From Prionace glauca (Eukaryota > Chordata > Chondrichthyes > Carcharhiniformes > Carcharhinidae), in contig CM075760.1 of the NCBI GenBank assembly GCA_037974335.1, positions 43,280,103-43,344,102 on the forward strand: a DNA stretch of 64,000 nucleotides. The letters run 5' to 3'. A program made the position numbers and the translations under genes. Each line of letters begins with the position of its first letter. The first letter of the stretch is position 1. A model generated the notes under the pieces. That model was given only the letters and a program-made list of their open reading frames with translations, had not been told where the DNA came from and ran no database searches. Positions 1-10,420 of this stretch are shown here, in pieces.

Positions 1-69
1 AGTTTTGCAGAAATAGAATTGTGGTCATTGACATCCTTGTTTAGAATATCTGCATCAGCTGCTGTCTCA

Positions 70-143
70 GTCTCGGCGGCGCAATGGGTCAGCGCATTCG
101 GCTATTAACCGAAAGGTTGGTGGTTCGAGCCCACCCAGGGACG
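70..143 (+). tRNA. tRNA-Asn-ATT: tRNA-Asn with anticodon ATT
   Basis: A 74-nt cloverleaf can be folded by eye. The anticodon stem is 97-101/109-113 with loop 102-108 and anticodon ATT at 104-106. The T stem is 119-123/131-135 around a TTCGAGC loop. The acceptor stem is 70-76/136-142 with one G-A mismatch at its sixth pair. The body matches vertebrate tRNA-Asn, which normally carries GTT; here the wobble base is A. A T4 run at 156-159 could stop Pol III. The 5' flank is related to that of the minus-strand tRNA-Asn near 58.5 kb. It could be a minor functional isodecoder or a decaying copy. Confidence 0.8.
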
Positions 144-365
144 GAGCTTGCACTATTTTCTCACCGTCACCATTCTTAAGCGAACCGCTGCGGATTGGCA
201 ATAGGTTCCGTGGGCATCAATAAAAAACATCTCTCAAGTGTTACCGGCTACACTGTTATCTGTTGTCACCAACATTATTTAATGACTATTGACTACCGAC
301 ATCTTACATATAACGTTGTATACATGCTTCCATTATACCATTAAACTTAACAATTAGAATCCAGA
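144..365. other. Intergenic, nothing recognised
   Basis: AT-rich sequence without a convincing reading frame, repeat or RNA structure beyond the T4 run that follows the tRNA. Confidence 0.5.
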
Positions 366-850
366 CATGAATTTGTGACCGAGCATTTGTTCCAATTCCA
401 TATCCCTGCTTCCATTCATTATTCTATAGATCATAAATCTGTCTAACCCAAATTGAAATGTGTTCAATGATGGAGCATCTACAGCCCTCTGGCGTAGAGA
501 ATTTGAAAGCTTCACTACCCTTTGAGTGAAGCAATTTTTCCTGATCGTGAATTATCAGCGCCTTATCCTGGATTGTGCCCCGTGTTTTATATTCCCGGAT
601 CAGGGAAAATAATGCCTCAGCTTCCACCCTATCAAACGCATACAATCATAGAGTTCCTGCAGTTTTTCAATGCTAACTATTCCTTCTCATTAAAGCTGTT
701 GAGAATTTCCAGCATTTTCTGTTTTTGATTCAGATTCCAGCATCCTCAGATTTTGTTTTTATTTTGTCTAAAATACGGGGATCCAAACTGCACACACTAT
801 TCCAAATGTGGTCTCAACAAAACCCTGAATGACTGTAGCAAAACTTCAAA
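366..850 (-). mobile_element. CR1-type LINE 3' fragment
   Basis: The minus strand encodes a decayed C-terminal reverse-transcriptase tail of the CR1 kind (open part 424-645). Upstream on that strand is the typical stretch reading 'attccaaatgtggtctcaac' at about 800. Near 690-730 lies a short copy of a dispersed motif containing 'tccagcattttctgttt' that recurs elsewhere in the window. The element is old and 5'-truncated. Confidence 0.6.
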
Positions 851-1594
851 CACTTCAAAACTTAAATCCGTGCTCAAGACTGGAAGGAGAGTTTGACAGT
901 GGATTATTCGCACTCTGTACATTCCTGTCATCAGTAACTGGATCAGGAAGATGAGGTATCTCTGTCTCTTTGTACTGTCACCTCTAAACTCCATCTCCTC
1001 TCAATGCCGTGTGTCATATAATCGCTTTCCCTGCTTTCCAGGTAAAGCTCGGGTTCACCAACTGTCTGTGCTTCTATCAAACAGCTAATTGGCTCTGGGA
1101 GCTGGACAGCCAGAGGGAGCTGGATAAGAGGCAGCGACAGAAACAGGAAGAGAAGCGATATGATAGCATTTGGTAAATGATTGTGCCAGTTGCTCTCCGT
1201 GATGAATGCCTGCCGTGTATTGCCTTGTAAGTTCCACAGAAGCCACAGTGATGAGGTTGGTGGGATTTAGGAATTGAACGTGTCACATGAGCAGCTTGCG
1301 GGACTATTTCACCTCACTGTCGATTTCATGTTCTAGCGAACAGGAAACGCTGTTTATATTGGCTGATACAGTCCCTTGTGTTCCATCTAAACATGGCAGA
1401 TGAAAGGAGAAGCTTGTTTTTGGTGAATCAAAAGTCTGAAGTTAAAAAAAATGGAAGGCAGATGGAACAATAAACTCTCCGACCTCCAGCGAAGTGGAAG
1501 CAGTTTTTCACTCAGAAACTGATGACTGTATTTAACCTGTTTTCATGTCATCTGTTCCACTGCTGAAGCCATAACAATTTTCCGCTTGAAATCA
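851..1594. other. Intergenic with one small open frame of unknown origin
   Basis: No repeat family recognised. A polypyrimidine tract ending in CAG at about 1028-1041 precedes a plus-strand open frame that runs to a stop at about 1170. Its predicted C-terminal part is strongly charged (KRQRQKQEEKRYD). It could be an exon of an unseen gene or chance. Confidence 0.3.
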
Positions 1595-2752
1595 TTACCT
1601 CACAAGAGATTATTGCAGAAGGTCAGGGGACATGGAGTTGGGAGTAGGGTGTTAGCGTGGATAGAGGATTGGTTGTCAAATAGGAGGCAGAGAGTGGGGG
1701 TCAATGGGTGCTATTCATATTGGCGGATGGTGACTAGTGGAGTGCCCCAGGGGTCGGTGCTAGGACATCAGCTATTTACCATTTATAGATGATCTGGAGG
1801 AGGGAACCAAGTGTATGGTGTCAAAATTTGTTGGTGACACCAAGAGTGGTGGAACGGCAAATTGTGCGGAGGGTGTGGAGAGTCTACAGAAGGATCTAGA
1901 TAGGCTGGGCGAATGGGCCAGGAAATGGCAAATGGAATTTAATGTTGGCAAGTGCGAGGTGGTCCACTTTGGTAGGAATAATGGTAGGAAGGACTATTAC
2001 TTACGGGGCGAAAAACTGCAGCAGGCGACGGTGCAGAGGAACCTCGGGGTCCTTGTGCATGAGTCGCAAAAACCCAGTTTGCAGGTGCAGCAGGTGGTCA
2101 GGAAGGCGAATGGGATGCTGGCCTTCATAGCGAAGGGGATTGAATATAAAAGTAGCTGCAGCTGTATAGGGCATTGGTGAGCCGCAGCTGCAGTACTGTG
2201 TGCAGTTTTGGGCGCCGTACTTACGCAAGGATATTTTGGCCTTGGAGGGAGTGCAGAGGAGGTTTACTAGGCTGATGCCGGAGTTGAGGGGGTTGAGCTA
2301 AGAGGTGAGGCTGAATAAACTAGGCTTGTACTCGTTAGAGTTTAGAAGAATGAGGGGAGATCTCATTGAGACGTATAAGATGATGAATGGGATGGATAGG
2401 ATAGAGATGGAGAGGCTCTTCCCGCTCAGAAAGGACAGCAGGACTAGGGGGCACAGCCTCAAGATAAAGGGGGGGGGGCGGTTTGGAACGGAGTTGAGGA
2501 GGAACTTCTTCACTCAAAGGGTGGTGAATCTCTGGAATTCTCTGCCCGTTGAAGTGGTGGAGGCTGCCTCGCTAAATATTTTTAAGACGCGGGTTGATGG
2601 GTTTTTGATTAGAGAGGGGATTAAGGGTTATGGGGAGAGGGCGGGAATGTGGAACTGATCCACAACAGCTCAGCCATGATCTTATTGAATGGCGGGGCAG
2701 GCTCGAAGTGCTAGATGGCCTACTCCTGCTCCTATTTCTTATGTTCTTATTA
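1595..2752 (+). mobile_element. CR1-type LINE, 5'-truncated, reverse-transcriptase 3' half
   Basis: Plus-strand fragments give the RT block VPQGSVLG near 1741, a mutated FADD-box region (FVGDTK near 1824), the HFGR/NLGVLV segment, then the conserved LINE C-terminal region ending near 2658. The 3' end has the family tail 'ttcttatgttcttat'. Several frameshifts and at least one stop split it into pieces (1586-1792, 1815-2180, 2305-2658), so it is dead. The same subfamily recurs at 7.0, 52.2 and 55.2 kb. Confidence 0.85.
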
Positions 2753-3165
2753 ATTCTATTAATCGTTTATCAGCTCCTAATCGTGACTGGAACAATCCTT
2801 TTGTACTCCTTATGTTAATAATTCTCAGTCTGTAAGTGAATTTAAATGAGAGGTGTTTAGTTACGGTTAGTTATTAGGGTTTGCCTCAGCTGGCAGGTTT
2901 CAGTTTACACTATTGAATGATCCTTCGCTTGTATTTTCAATGTTAGTGCCAAGTGACCCCCAAATAAAGAGCAGCCAATTCTTCCCTCGTACAGCGAATG
3001 TAAGAATCAGCAGGAATCTGCCTTCGATGTTAACGGTTTTGAATGGTGTTTATGTGGATTGTTCTCGGGGTTTGTGTTCACGGGAATACATTCACGTGTC
3101 AATGTCAGACCCGCTGTTATAACCGGCACCCAGCAGACAGCAGCTGTGACCCAGAAACCTGCGGC
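2753..3165. other. Intergenic, nothing recognised
   Basis: Unique-looking sequence downstream of the LINE and 3' of the first V segment's recombination signal. No repeat or RNA gene seen. Confidence 0.45.
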
Positions 3166-3204
3166 AGTTTTTGTACGAGGATTTCACTCATTTTCATCAC
3201 TGTG
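3166..3204 (-). promoter_or_regulatory. V-segment recombination signal (23-RSS)
   Basis: On the minus strand the V exon is followed at once by heptamer CACAGTG (3198-3204), a spacer of exactly 23 bp (3175-3197) and nonamer ACAAAAACT (3166-3174). This is a near-consensus RAG target of the type used by TCR V segments. Confidence 0.9.
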
Positions 3205-3676
3205 AGATTCTGTGCACAGTAATAGACCGCGGTGTCAGACAGCAGCAGCTCCGAGATGGTCAATCGGTACAACTTTTCTGATTTCTCGATTGTATCAGAA
3301 AACCGGCTCTGAGCGAAATCCGCCTTCCATTCATCACTGCCGTCCGTATGTCTCCGGACCGCAAACTCGGGCTGTCTGCCTGGGTATTGACGGTACCAGA
3401 ATAAATAATATGCATCGTTGGTATAGGTGCAGCTTAAAGTGACACTTTCTCCCTCTGTCCCTGTGAGTGAGGATTCCTGCTGAGGAACAGAATCTCCATT
3501 GCTCAGATCTGGGAAACACGGTAAAAGAAATAAAAAACATTCAGCTGAACGGAGGGTGAAAATTCACAGACGGTGTAACATAAAAATAGACATTAAAAAG
3601 TTACACTCCTTTTTAAAGAGTGAAACTTACCGACAATGAATGTCACCCAGATCACAGTGAGGACCGAGCGCCGCAT
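3205..3676 (-). CDS. T-cell receptor alpha/delta-type V segment (V1), apparently functional
   Basis: Encodes the variable domain that would be joined to (D)J elements to form a TCR chain at the T-cell surface. Leader exon 3631-3676 (MRRSVLTVIWVTFIV) ends in GTAAGT; a 122-bp intron follows; V exon 3205-3508 starts after CAG. The splice is phase 1, giving DLSNGDSV. The V domain shows the first Cys in LSCTY, the core Trp in LFWYRQYPG, the FR3 pattern RFS...LTISELLLSD and the second Cys in TAVYYCAQN. The domain length (about 101 codons) is normal. The frame is open up to the RSS. The style (DSVxQ, YLFWYRQYPGRQPEF, FAxxRFS) is closest to TRAV/TRDV; which chain uses it cannot be told without D, J and C elements. 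Confidence 0.88.
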
Positions 3677-3768
3677 TGCTGCTGTTCCTGGATTCCAGGG
3701 ACTCTTGTGTCTCCCAAACCTCAGAATAGCGAACAAGACAAGGCTGAGACCATTGGCTGAGGTTGGTC

Positions 3769-3778
3769 TGATGTCACT
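3769..3778 (-). promoter_or_regulatory. CRE-like V promoter decamer
   Basis: The minus strand reads AGTGACATCA about 93 bp upstream of the V1 leader ATG. This matches the conserved AGTGAYRTCA decamer known from mammalian TCR V-beta promoters. A weaker copy (AATGACATCA) lies at 3830-3839. Function is inferred from position and match only. Confidence 0.6.
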
Positions 3779-3839
3779 TCCTACAGGATGTTTGGCAGGA
3801 AGAGCTGAAATCACTGGATCTGATTGGCCTGATGTCATT

Positions 3840-5352
3840 GACTTCAACACAATTGTTGATTCCAGGGAACTGAGACATTGACCATACACTCTGCTGTTCA
3901 GAGCGAGACGAGTAAACACAGCCAGGTTGATCCTAATTGAGCTAAGAGACATTTTGTACCTTCAATTGACCAGAAAGTAATCGCTTTGAAGAAGGAAATG
4001 CAAGTGTTGAATATGGATGAAGGTGTTCCGAGTATTTGAGTCACTGTCATTAATCAGACTGAGTTTGAGACGGGGATCAATTGGGAAGATGATTTAAGAC
4101 TTTTCCTGTGATAGAGACATATCAGAGAGGGGAAATACTACAAAAGTGAATCGGTGAAACTTCCAAATGTAGTGTATGTTAAAAAGGTTGGTTTATCAAA
4201 TAAACGTTAAAGGGTTGCGTCCAATTGCTCGGTTCAAGTGAGCCTCACATTTAACTCCTCTGTTCGGGTCTGATGGGATCTATCTTGTGGATACATTCTC
4301 CAGACTCTCTCCTTTTCTGAGGGCTGAAAATGTCTCCAAACGTACAAGACAAGATCTCTGCTGATTTTCACAAAACGTACAAAACGGTCCCTTGAAATAT
4401 CACGGAGATGTTTTCTCTGCACTGCATTTCTGAGCTACACAGCCAGCAGAGAAGTAACAGATTCGGGACAGAAATCTCACACTGTAGGTTCCACACAGCG
4501 CTTTCACCCAAATCTGAGTCACCGGCAGCCCCAAAACTAAAATATCGTCAAGAATATTTGAGGAATATTATTAGTTCAACTCCAGCGTACAGTTATACTA
4601 AGGGCAACCTCCGTACATCTATTTTATTACTTCAATGTACTTCTTTCCTTTCGATGTATTTTCGGTGACTCATTGAACAACCCTTTCTCCATATCTCGTC
4701 CCAGTTTTCTGAAGCCTTTGACCGCGGCCTGCTCACACAGTTTATTTAAACAAAGTACTTTGCCGAATCAGAGAAAACTTGGACACATTGAATAGATTTC
4801 GCAAAGTGGTGACTGTGATCTTTAAACCAACCCCAAGTAGATGTTGTGCCCACTGAGCTTCACAACGTTTCCAAAAGGTTGACGCCGTTCCTGTCAGAAC
4901 TAATAATCCAAATTTTTCTTATTGTAATCTACAGACCAGGATTATATTCCCCGACCACCTCTTCCTCCTCCCCCAGCCTCTAAAAGTGCCGCCATACCCT
5001 TCTGAAGACACTGACTGTAGCGGGGCTCAGACCCTTTCCTTCCAAGTCAGCCCGAGATTACCCCCTACTGGTCACAAAGAACCAGAGACACAGACGGAAG
5101 TGGGGCGAGAGCATCCCGAGGGCAGGGAACAAATTACTAAAGGCAGGGATTAGAACGGGGATCTTCAAATATGACTCTGAGCTGATTTGTTTGTCGGATT
5201 GAAATCGACAATGTGTTTGTGTAGCTGCTCCTGGGAACAGTTTCATTCGAAGTTGCTTTCGTTTCCTTTCTCTGTACATTGTGGCAACATCGACCGCGAT
5301 TTTACACAAGCGACAACAGATAGCAGCTGCAATCTGCAGCAAAAAAAAGAAC
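3840..5352. other. Intergenic between V1 and V2
   Basis: No repeat family, RNA gene or coding exon recognised. The short open frames here have no recognisable motifs. Confidence 0.45.
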
Positions 5353-5391
5353 AGTTTTTGTACAGGGCTGAGCTTGTTTTCTGTCACTGTG
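5353..5391 (-). promoter_or_regulatory. V-segment recombination signal (23-RSS)
   Basis: Heptamer CACAGTG at 5385-5391, 23-bp spacer 5362-5384 and nonamer ACAAAAACT at 5353-5361, read on the minus strand directly after the V2 exon. Confidence 0.9.
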
Positions 5392-5854
5392 AGTCTGAAA
5401 GCGCAGTAATACACGGCGGCGTCAGCCAGCTTCAGGTCCCGGACAGTTAAACTGGTGAATTTATTTTCAGTCTGGAGCTCAACAGAGAAACGGCGTTTGG
5501 CAAAATCGGCTGTATCTTCACTGCCTCCCGAGTATTTCCACAATATAAACTCAGGCTGTGAGTCTGGGTGCTGCCGGTACCAGTATAGATAGTAGCCGCT
5601 CTGTTTAGTATCATATTTACAATTTAAAGTCACCGCTTCTCCTTCTGTCCCAACATCTGAGGAAGGCGACTGAGTGACAGAATCTCCATGAATCAGATCT
5701 GAAAAATAAATATAAAAAGATCTGACAGGCGACTGTTGAAAATTTTGTTTTACACCATGTTTCAAAAATGTAAAAACCAAAGTTGGAATGTGTTTGGTCC
5801 ACATTTACCTGTCAGAAATATTGCCCACACAACCCAAATGCTGAGCAGCCGCAT
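5392..5854 (-). CDS. T-cell receptor alpha/delta-type V segment (V2), apparently functional
   Basis: Leader exon 5809-5854 (MRLLSIWVVWAIFLT) with donor GTAAAT; 110-bp intron; V exon 5392-5698 after TTTTTCAG, phase 1, starting DLIHGDSVTQ. Framework residues are intact: Cys in TLNCKY, Trp in LYWYRQHPD, FAKRRFSVELQ, then DAAVYYCAF before the heptamer. This is the most TRAV/TRDV-like of the set (SQPEFILWKYSGGSEDTA). Open reading continues through the intron and past the RSS by chance, so the single long open frame 5058-5804 is not a real protein. V1 and V2 are in the same orientation, about 2 kb apart. Confidence 0.9.
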
Positions 5855-7011
5855 TGTCTCTGTCTGCTCTGTGGAAGAGGAGTTGGGGATTTTGAAGACA
5901 TGTTCTAAACCCCGCCCTCAGTAATCTGCTGTGAGTCTCAGGATGTTTTCACTTCACTTCCTGATGTTCCCAGTGACATTGAGAATAGGCAGGCTGGTGA
6001 GCTGGCTGCCAGTGGCTGGCTGTCAATGGTTGGAAACACTCAGAGCCGGGGAACAGTCAGTGCTTTATGGAAGGAATATTTCCGTTTTCCACAGCAGATG
6101 GTGACAGTTAAACCCGATTCTGATCATTGTGACCGTCAAACTCAGGCTTGTTCCAGGATTTGGTTCATTCAGGATCAGTCCGTTTAAGCCTTACCATCGG
6201 CTCAGCCATGACTGCGAGATTCCCCTCAGGCAGCACTGAGACAATTATTGAACACTTATTGCATTTTATGTCGGAGTGGTTGATTGACTCATCACATTGT
6301 CAGCGTCCCTGCCGTTCGAAGAGAAACTCCCAATTCAAGAGTAAAGCGAGCATTTGTTGGTGAAGGAAGGAGCGGTTCTACCGCCGTTCAGCGGGTCTGA
6401 TAATCAGGTATGGGAATCCTTCCCAACATAGTTCAAAGGAAGGGATATGTGTTTGTGACGGTATGCTTAAAATGTATACCTGCCGCTTTGGACGAAGGTA
6501 CTGGCTGTCACTGTACATTCCGTGGAACAATCTTGAAGAATAAACATTTCCACTAATGTAACGTCTCTCAATAGCACCTCTGTTTAAAATTACTAACTTC
6601 AATCGGGTTAGTTATCGTGTATTCAATGAGCCACCACCCTCGGAGTTTGAAATTTGTTTAAGAGGTAATAATGTCAGCACTTCCAGTAATTCGACAATCG
6701 TGCGTTCAAAACACGAGAGTAAAGTTCAGACAGCAGATAAACAGTCTCCTGAGGATATGTAAAGCTTGTCCTCATTACCTACAATTCAATACCAGCCGGC
6801 TGGGAAAACCTTTTCGGTGTCACTTCCATTCATAAAAGAAATGAATGCGGTGCTGAAATGATTACAGTGTAATAATTCAGAAAGCAACTCTCACAATGGG
6901 TTTTCATTCACATTTTCATATCCTTTTCCACATCAGACATACGTTCTCTCACTCGCTCTGGCCTTTGATCAATATCAGGCTCCAATCCTGCTACAATGCG
7001 GGTGTTTTTAA
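5855..7011. other. Intergenic upstream of V2
   Basis: Contains the presumed V2 promoter. A minus-strand 'CAGGAAGTG' ETS-like site lies near 5955, but there is no exact decamer. Nothing else is recognised. Confidence 0.45.
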
Positions 7012-7288
7012 GAACATAAGAAATAGGATCAGGAGTAGGCCATCTAGCCCTTCGAGCCTGCCCCGCCATTCAATAAGATCATGGCTGACCTGTCGTGGCT
7101 CAGTTCCACCTTCCCGCCCTCTCCCCATAACCCTTAATCCCTTGTCTTATCAAAAACCCATCAACCCGCTTCTTAAAAATATTTAGCGAGGCAGCCTCCA
7201 CCACTTCAACGGGCAGAGAATTCCAGAGATTCACCACCCTTTGAGTGAAGAAGTTCCTCCTCAACTCTGTTCTAAACCGCCTCCCCTT
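7012..7288 (-). mobile_element. CR1-type LINE 3' end (same subfamily as 1.6 kb)
   Basis: Starts with the tail 'aagaacataagaaatag' and reads, on the minus strand, the C-terminal segment LRRNFFTQRVVNLWNSLPVE. It is only about 280 bp, a strongly 5'-truncated insertion. Confidence 0.85.
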
Positions 7289-7365
7289 TTTGTAATGATT
7301 ATTGACCACTTTATCTTCTTCAAAACATTGAAGCAAATTGGGTTCAAGCATTTAAATTATCATTG

Positions 7366-7606
7366 CAAACAGTGCAGAAGGAGGCTATTTGTCCCATCAA
7401 GTCTGCATCCTTCGCAATCACACCGAGGCCCAGTCCCCATAGTCCCTACTAGTTTCTCTAACACTAAAGGGCAATTTAATATGGTCAATCAACCTAACTT
7501 TGGACTGTGAGGGGAAACCGGAGAACCCAGACGAGAAAGTGCAAACTCCACATAGGCAGTGACCAGAGGCCCCGGCGCTGTGAGGCAAAGTGCCACCCAA
7601 TGGTGC
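7366..7606 (-). mobile_element. tRNA-derived SINE (elasmobranch type)
   Basis: Minus-strand copy with the tail motif (rc of 'tgcagaaggaggctatttgt'), the body around 'ctttggactgtgagggg' and a decayed tRNA-like head near 7600. It belongs to the commonest SINE family of the window, possibly HE1-like; the name is not verified. Confidence 0.75.
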
Positions 7607-8134
7607 CTATTCGAAGAAATGTTCCAATGGCGATGGACAGAAAGGGAGAGAATCTTTGTTATTCATTGGCCTCGCCTGATAGCTTCCTTTTGTGGCTCAG
7701 TGGAGTTTTGCCGGACTGATTAAGATGCCGAGCAGAAAATCAGGTTCTGAATCGTTGAACTAAATATTGGAAAAAAGGCAAAGCAATTACAGATGAAAAG
7801 TGGAAACCAGAGGCAGGAAGGGACAGAGTGAGAAAATAAATTGAAAGGAACAAGGTCAATTAACAGGTAAACAGTTAAGGTTCCACAGATATACTTGTGG
7901 AGTCTATTTTTAATGTGTTGCAAATTGAAATCATAAAGTAATATAGTTCTATGAGTGAACCTCACAATCTATTGTTGTGTTTTGTATTATTTGCAGGTTG
8001 AGAAAGATCCCTCTGGCTCTCGCACCGCTCAGTGAATTATTGCTGCTCTTCACCGGTATGAGAGCGCCCTCTGCTGCTCAGTCTCTGGAGTTGTCGCTGT
8101 GGAATTTTGACTGGGACCCGCGACATCTCTGCAG
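7607..8134. other. Intergenic, nothing recognised
   Basis: AT-rich stretch with purine-rich patches. No family recognised. Confidence 0.4.
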
Positions 8135-8262
8135 CAGTGTGGGGACTCATGACACTGAAATACACAGCGGTGTCGGAGATCAGGACCTTGTTAATCATTA
8201 CCTCAGTGATCTTGGTAGCTTTACTAAACTTTGATGTCAAAATTTGGGCTTGAAGTTTCTTA
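8135..8262 (-). pseudogene. TCR V-segment relic (FR3 only)
   Basis: The minus strand reads KFSKATKITEVMINKVLISD then TAVYFSVMSP, followed by a heptamer-like CACACTG (8135-8141). No good nonamer remains at the expected distance. The invariant second Cys is Ser (YFS), and no FR1, FR2 or leader is present. It is a dead V fragment; only the FR3 pattern and position identify it. Confidence 0.65.
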
Positions 8263-8285
8263 TCCCCCCAAAGTGATAGAGCATG

Positions 8286-8575
8286 TGAGAGATGGATACT
8301 CAGCCAGAACCTGATGTTCTCGTACGTGAGTCGCTGAAAGTAAACGTGCAGTTAAAGCAGGCAGTAAAGAAGAAAAATGATTTGCTAACCTTCATAGCAA
8401 GAGGATTTGAGTATAGGAATAGGGATGTTTTGCTGCAATTCTATCGGGCATTGTTGGGGCCACACCTGGAGTATTGTGTGTAGCTTTGACGTCCTCATCC
8501 GAGAAAGGATGTCCTCGCTTCAGAGGGATTGCAGAGAAGGTTTACCAGGCTGTTTCTTGGGATGTTAGTTTTGTC
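8286..8575 (+). mobile_element. CR1-type LINE fragment
   Basis: The plus strand reads LLTFIARGFEYRNRDVLLQF and GPHLEYCV, the CR1 RT C-terminal region. It is short and cut at both ends. Confidence 0.75.
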
Positions 8576-8639
8576 ATTTCAGTAGAGAATGAATGAGTTA
8601 GAATTCTATTTAAAGAGTTCAAAACAGTGAGACGAAATC

Positions 8640-9447
8640 TCACAAAAACTAATAAAATTCCAGGAGGATTACATAGACACATAGAAGCAGGAATACGCCA
8701 TTCAGCCCATAGAGCCTGCTCCGCCATTCATTTGAACATGGTTGATCATCAAATTTAATATCCTGATTCCTCTTTCCTCTCATATGCTTTGATCCCTTCA
8801 GTCCCAAGAGCTATATCTATTTTCTTCTTGAAATCGGAAAACGTTTTAGTCTCAAATAGTGGTAGTGAATTCTATACGTTCACCACCCTTCAGCTGAAGA
8901 AATGTCTTCCCATTTGAGTTCTAATAGGCTAACCCCTCTTTCTTCAAACTATGACCCCTAGTTAGAATCATAAAAACCCTACACTTCAGAAAAATGCCAT
9001 TCGGCCCATCGAGTCTGCACCGACTACAATCCCACCCGGGCCCTACCCCCATATCCCCAATATTTACCCACTAATCCCTCAAACTACGCATCTCAGGACG
9101 CTAAGGGCAATTTTTTAGCACGGCCAATCAACCTAACCCACACATCTTTGGACTGTGGGAGAAAACCGGAGCACCCGGAGACACGAGGAGAATGTGCTAA
9201 CTCCACACAGACAGTGCTAACTACTTTGCTACCATGCCAAGTTCTGGACTCCTCCATCACTCGGAACATTCTTTCTGAATCTTCACTGCTTAACTCTGTT
9301 AGGATTTTAAAAGACTTTATCATATCCCGTCTCAGCCTTCGAAACTCCGGTGAATACAATCCTAACCGATTTAGTCACTCTTCATATGACAAATCTATCA
9401 TCCCAGAAATCAGCCTGTTAAATCTTCGCTGTGCTCCCTCTCGAGGA
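8640..9447 (-). mobile_element. CR1-type LINE 3' part, split by a SINE
   Basis: Minus-strand LINE 3' end from 8640 to 8961, then again from about 9237 to 9447. The intervening DNA is a SINE. Joining 'gacccctagtt' and 'ctggactcc' restores the usual LINE text, with a short duplicated 'agtt' at the junction. The SINE is therefore younger than the LINE. Confidence 0.8.
8962..9236 (-). mobile_element. tRNA-derived SINE inserted in a LINE
   Basis: Minus-strand SINE with the tail segment rc of 'cattcggcccatcgagtctg', the body 'cacatctttggactgtggga' and a degraded head near 9230. It lies inside the CR1 fragment of 8640-9447. Confidence 0.8.
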
Positions 9448-9665
9448 TTAGACAGAATAGATCCAGAAATAATTTTCCCGATAATGGGGGAGTCCAGAAC
9501 TAAGAGTGGCAGTTTGAAGGTTAGGTTTAAATCTTTTGGGACTGAGGTGAGCAGAGATTTCTTCACCCAGAGAGTAGCGAAATCATGGAATTCACTACCA
9601 CAGGAAAGTAGTTGAGGCCAAAACGTTGTGTGTTTTCAAGAAGAAACTAGATGTCGCTCTTCCTT
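9448..9665 (+). mobile_element. CR1-type LINE C-terminal fragment
   Basis: The plus strand reads the LINE C-terminal pattern (VSRDFFTQRVAKSWNSLPQE). Orientation is opposite to the neighbouring minus-strand CR1, so this is a separate insertion meeting it head to head. Confidence 0.75.
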
Positions 9666-10035
9666 CTCGAGAATTTTTGCCGAGTGATTCCTAAGTTTAG
9701 AATCAGATGATGCAGCAAATTCTCCAAAGGTCAGTTAATGTTGGTGGCAAATTCTGAAATCCGAATGGCTTAGAAATTCAAAGCGTTTGGAGATGGGCAT
9801 GATAATCAGTACATTATGGATACACGGCGATAGCCCGACTCGAAACAAATTCGGCCTCCTGGAGGAGAAATTAAACTAGTTCCATAAACCTGTCTCTTGT
9901 CCACATCAATCTGTATCCACATTGCCTCTGCTGCTTCTTCCTGTTAAAATGAGCAATGATACATTCAATTGCATTTTTCTTTTGTTTATTTGAACAACGA
10001 AATGGATTCCATGACCTTTAAAACAAATTAACATT
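9666..10035. other. Intergenic, nothing recognised
   Basis: No repeat or gene recognised. Confidence 0.4.
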
Positions 10036-10119
10036 TGGCAGTGGTGTGATTCGAACACACTCTCCCACAGTTATTTGCCATGCTGAATTTAGTAACATAA
10101 ACTTGTCATCAGCGCTGCC
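10036..10119 (-). pseudogene. tRNA-Leu-like relic, 84 nt
   Basis: The minus strand keeps a perfect T arm (GTGTG-TTCGAAT-CACAC) and a 7-bp acceptor stem with one mismatch (GGCAGCG with CACTGCC). The total of 84 nt is the length of a type II tRNA with a long variable arm, and the 3' half resembles tRNA-Leu. The D arm and anticodon arm are not normal (possible loop CTAAATT), so I call it a relic. Confidence 0.55.
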
Positions 10120-10294
10120 AGAGGAAGCAATTGGCGTCATATCTGGTGCCGCCAGGAAACAGAATAAATGGAGTAAGACAAAGTCATAAATCACATTCAG
10201 CCTGCTCCACCATTTAATAAGATCAGGGCAAATAAAGTCACCATAGTCCCAGATGAACAAATGTTGTTATTTATTCATCAGATAATAAAAGAAT

Positions 10295-10420
10295 AACAGT
10301 GTGATATTGGAAATCTGAAATAAAAACAGGAAATGCTGGATCAACTCAACAAGTCTGGAGAAAAACATAGTTAACGTTTCAGATTTAAACCATCATTCTC
10401 CAGGGATATTCACCTTATTT
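10295..10420 (+). repeat. Dispersed repeat fragment
   Basis: Contains the text 'gaaatctgaaataaaaacag' followed by 'aaatgctgga', a short interspersed repeat common in elasmobranch DNA. Minus-strand pieces occur near 690, 55110 and 56035. Confidence 0.5.

Noticed and set aside
5058-5804. A single 248-residue open frame as one protein
   Set aside because: It runs through the V2 intron and across the RSS by chance. The leader-intron-V exon structure with splice sites and heptamer explains the locus better.
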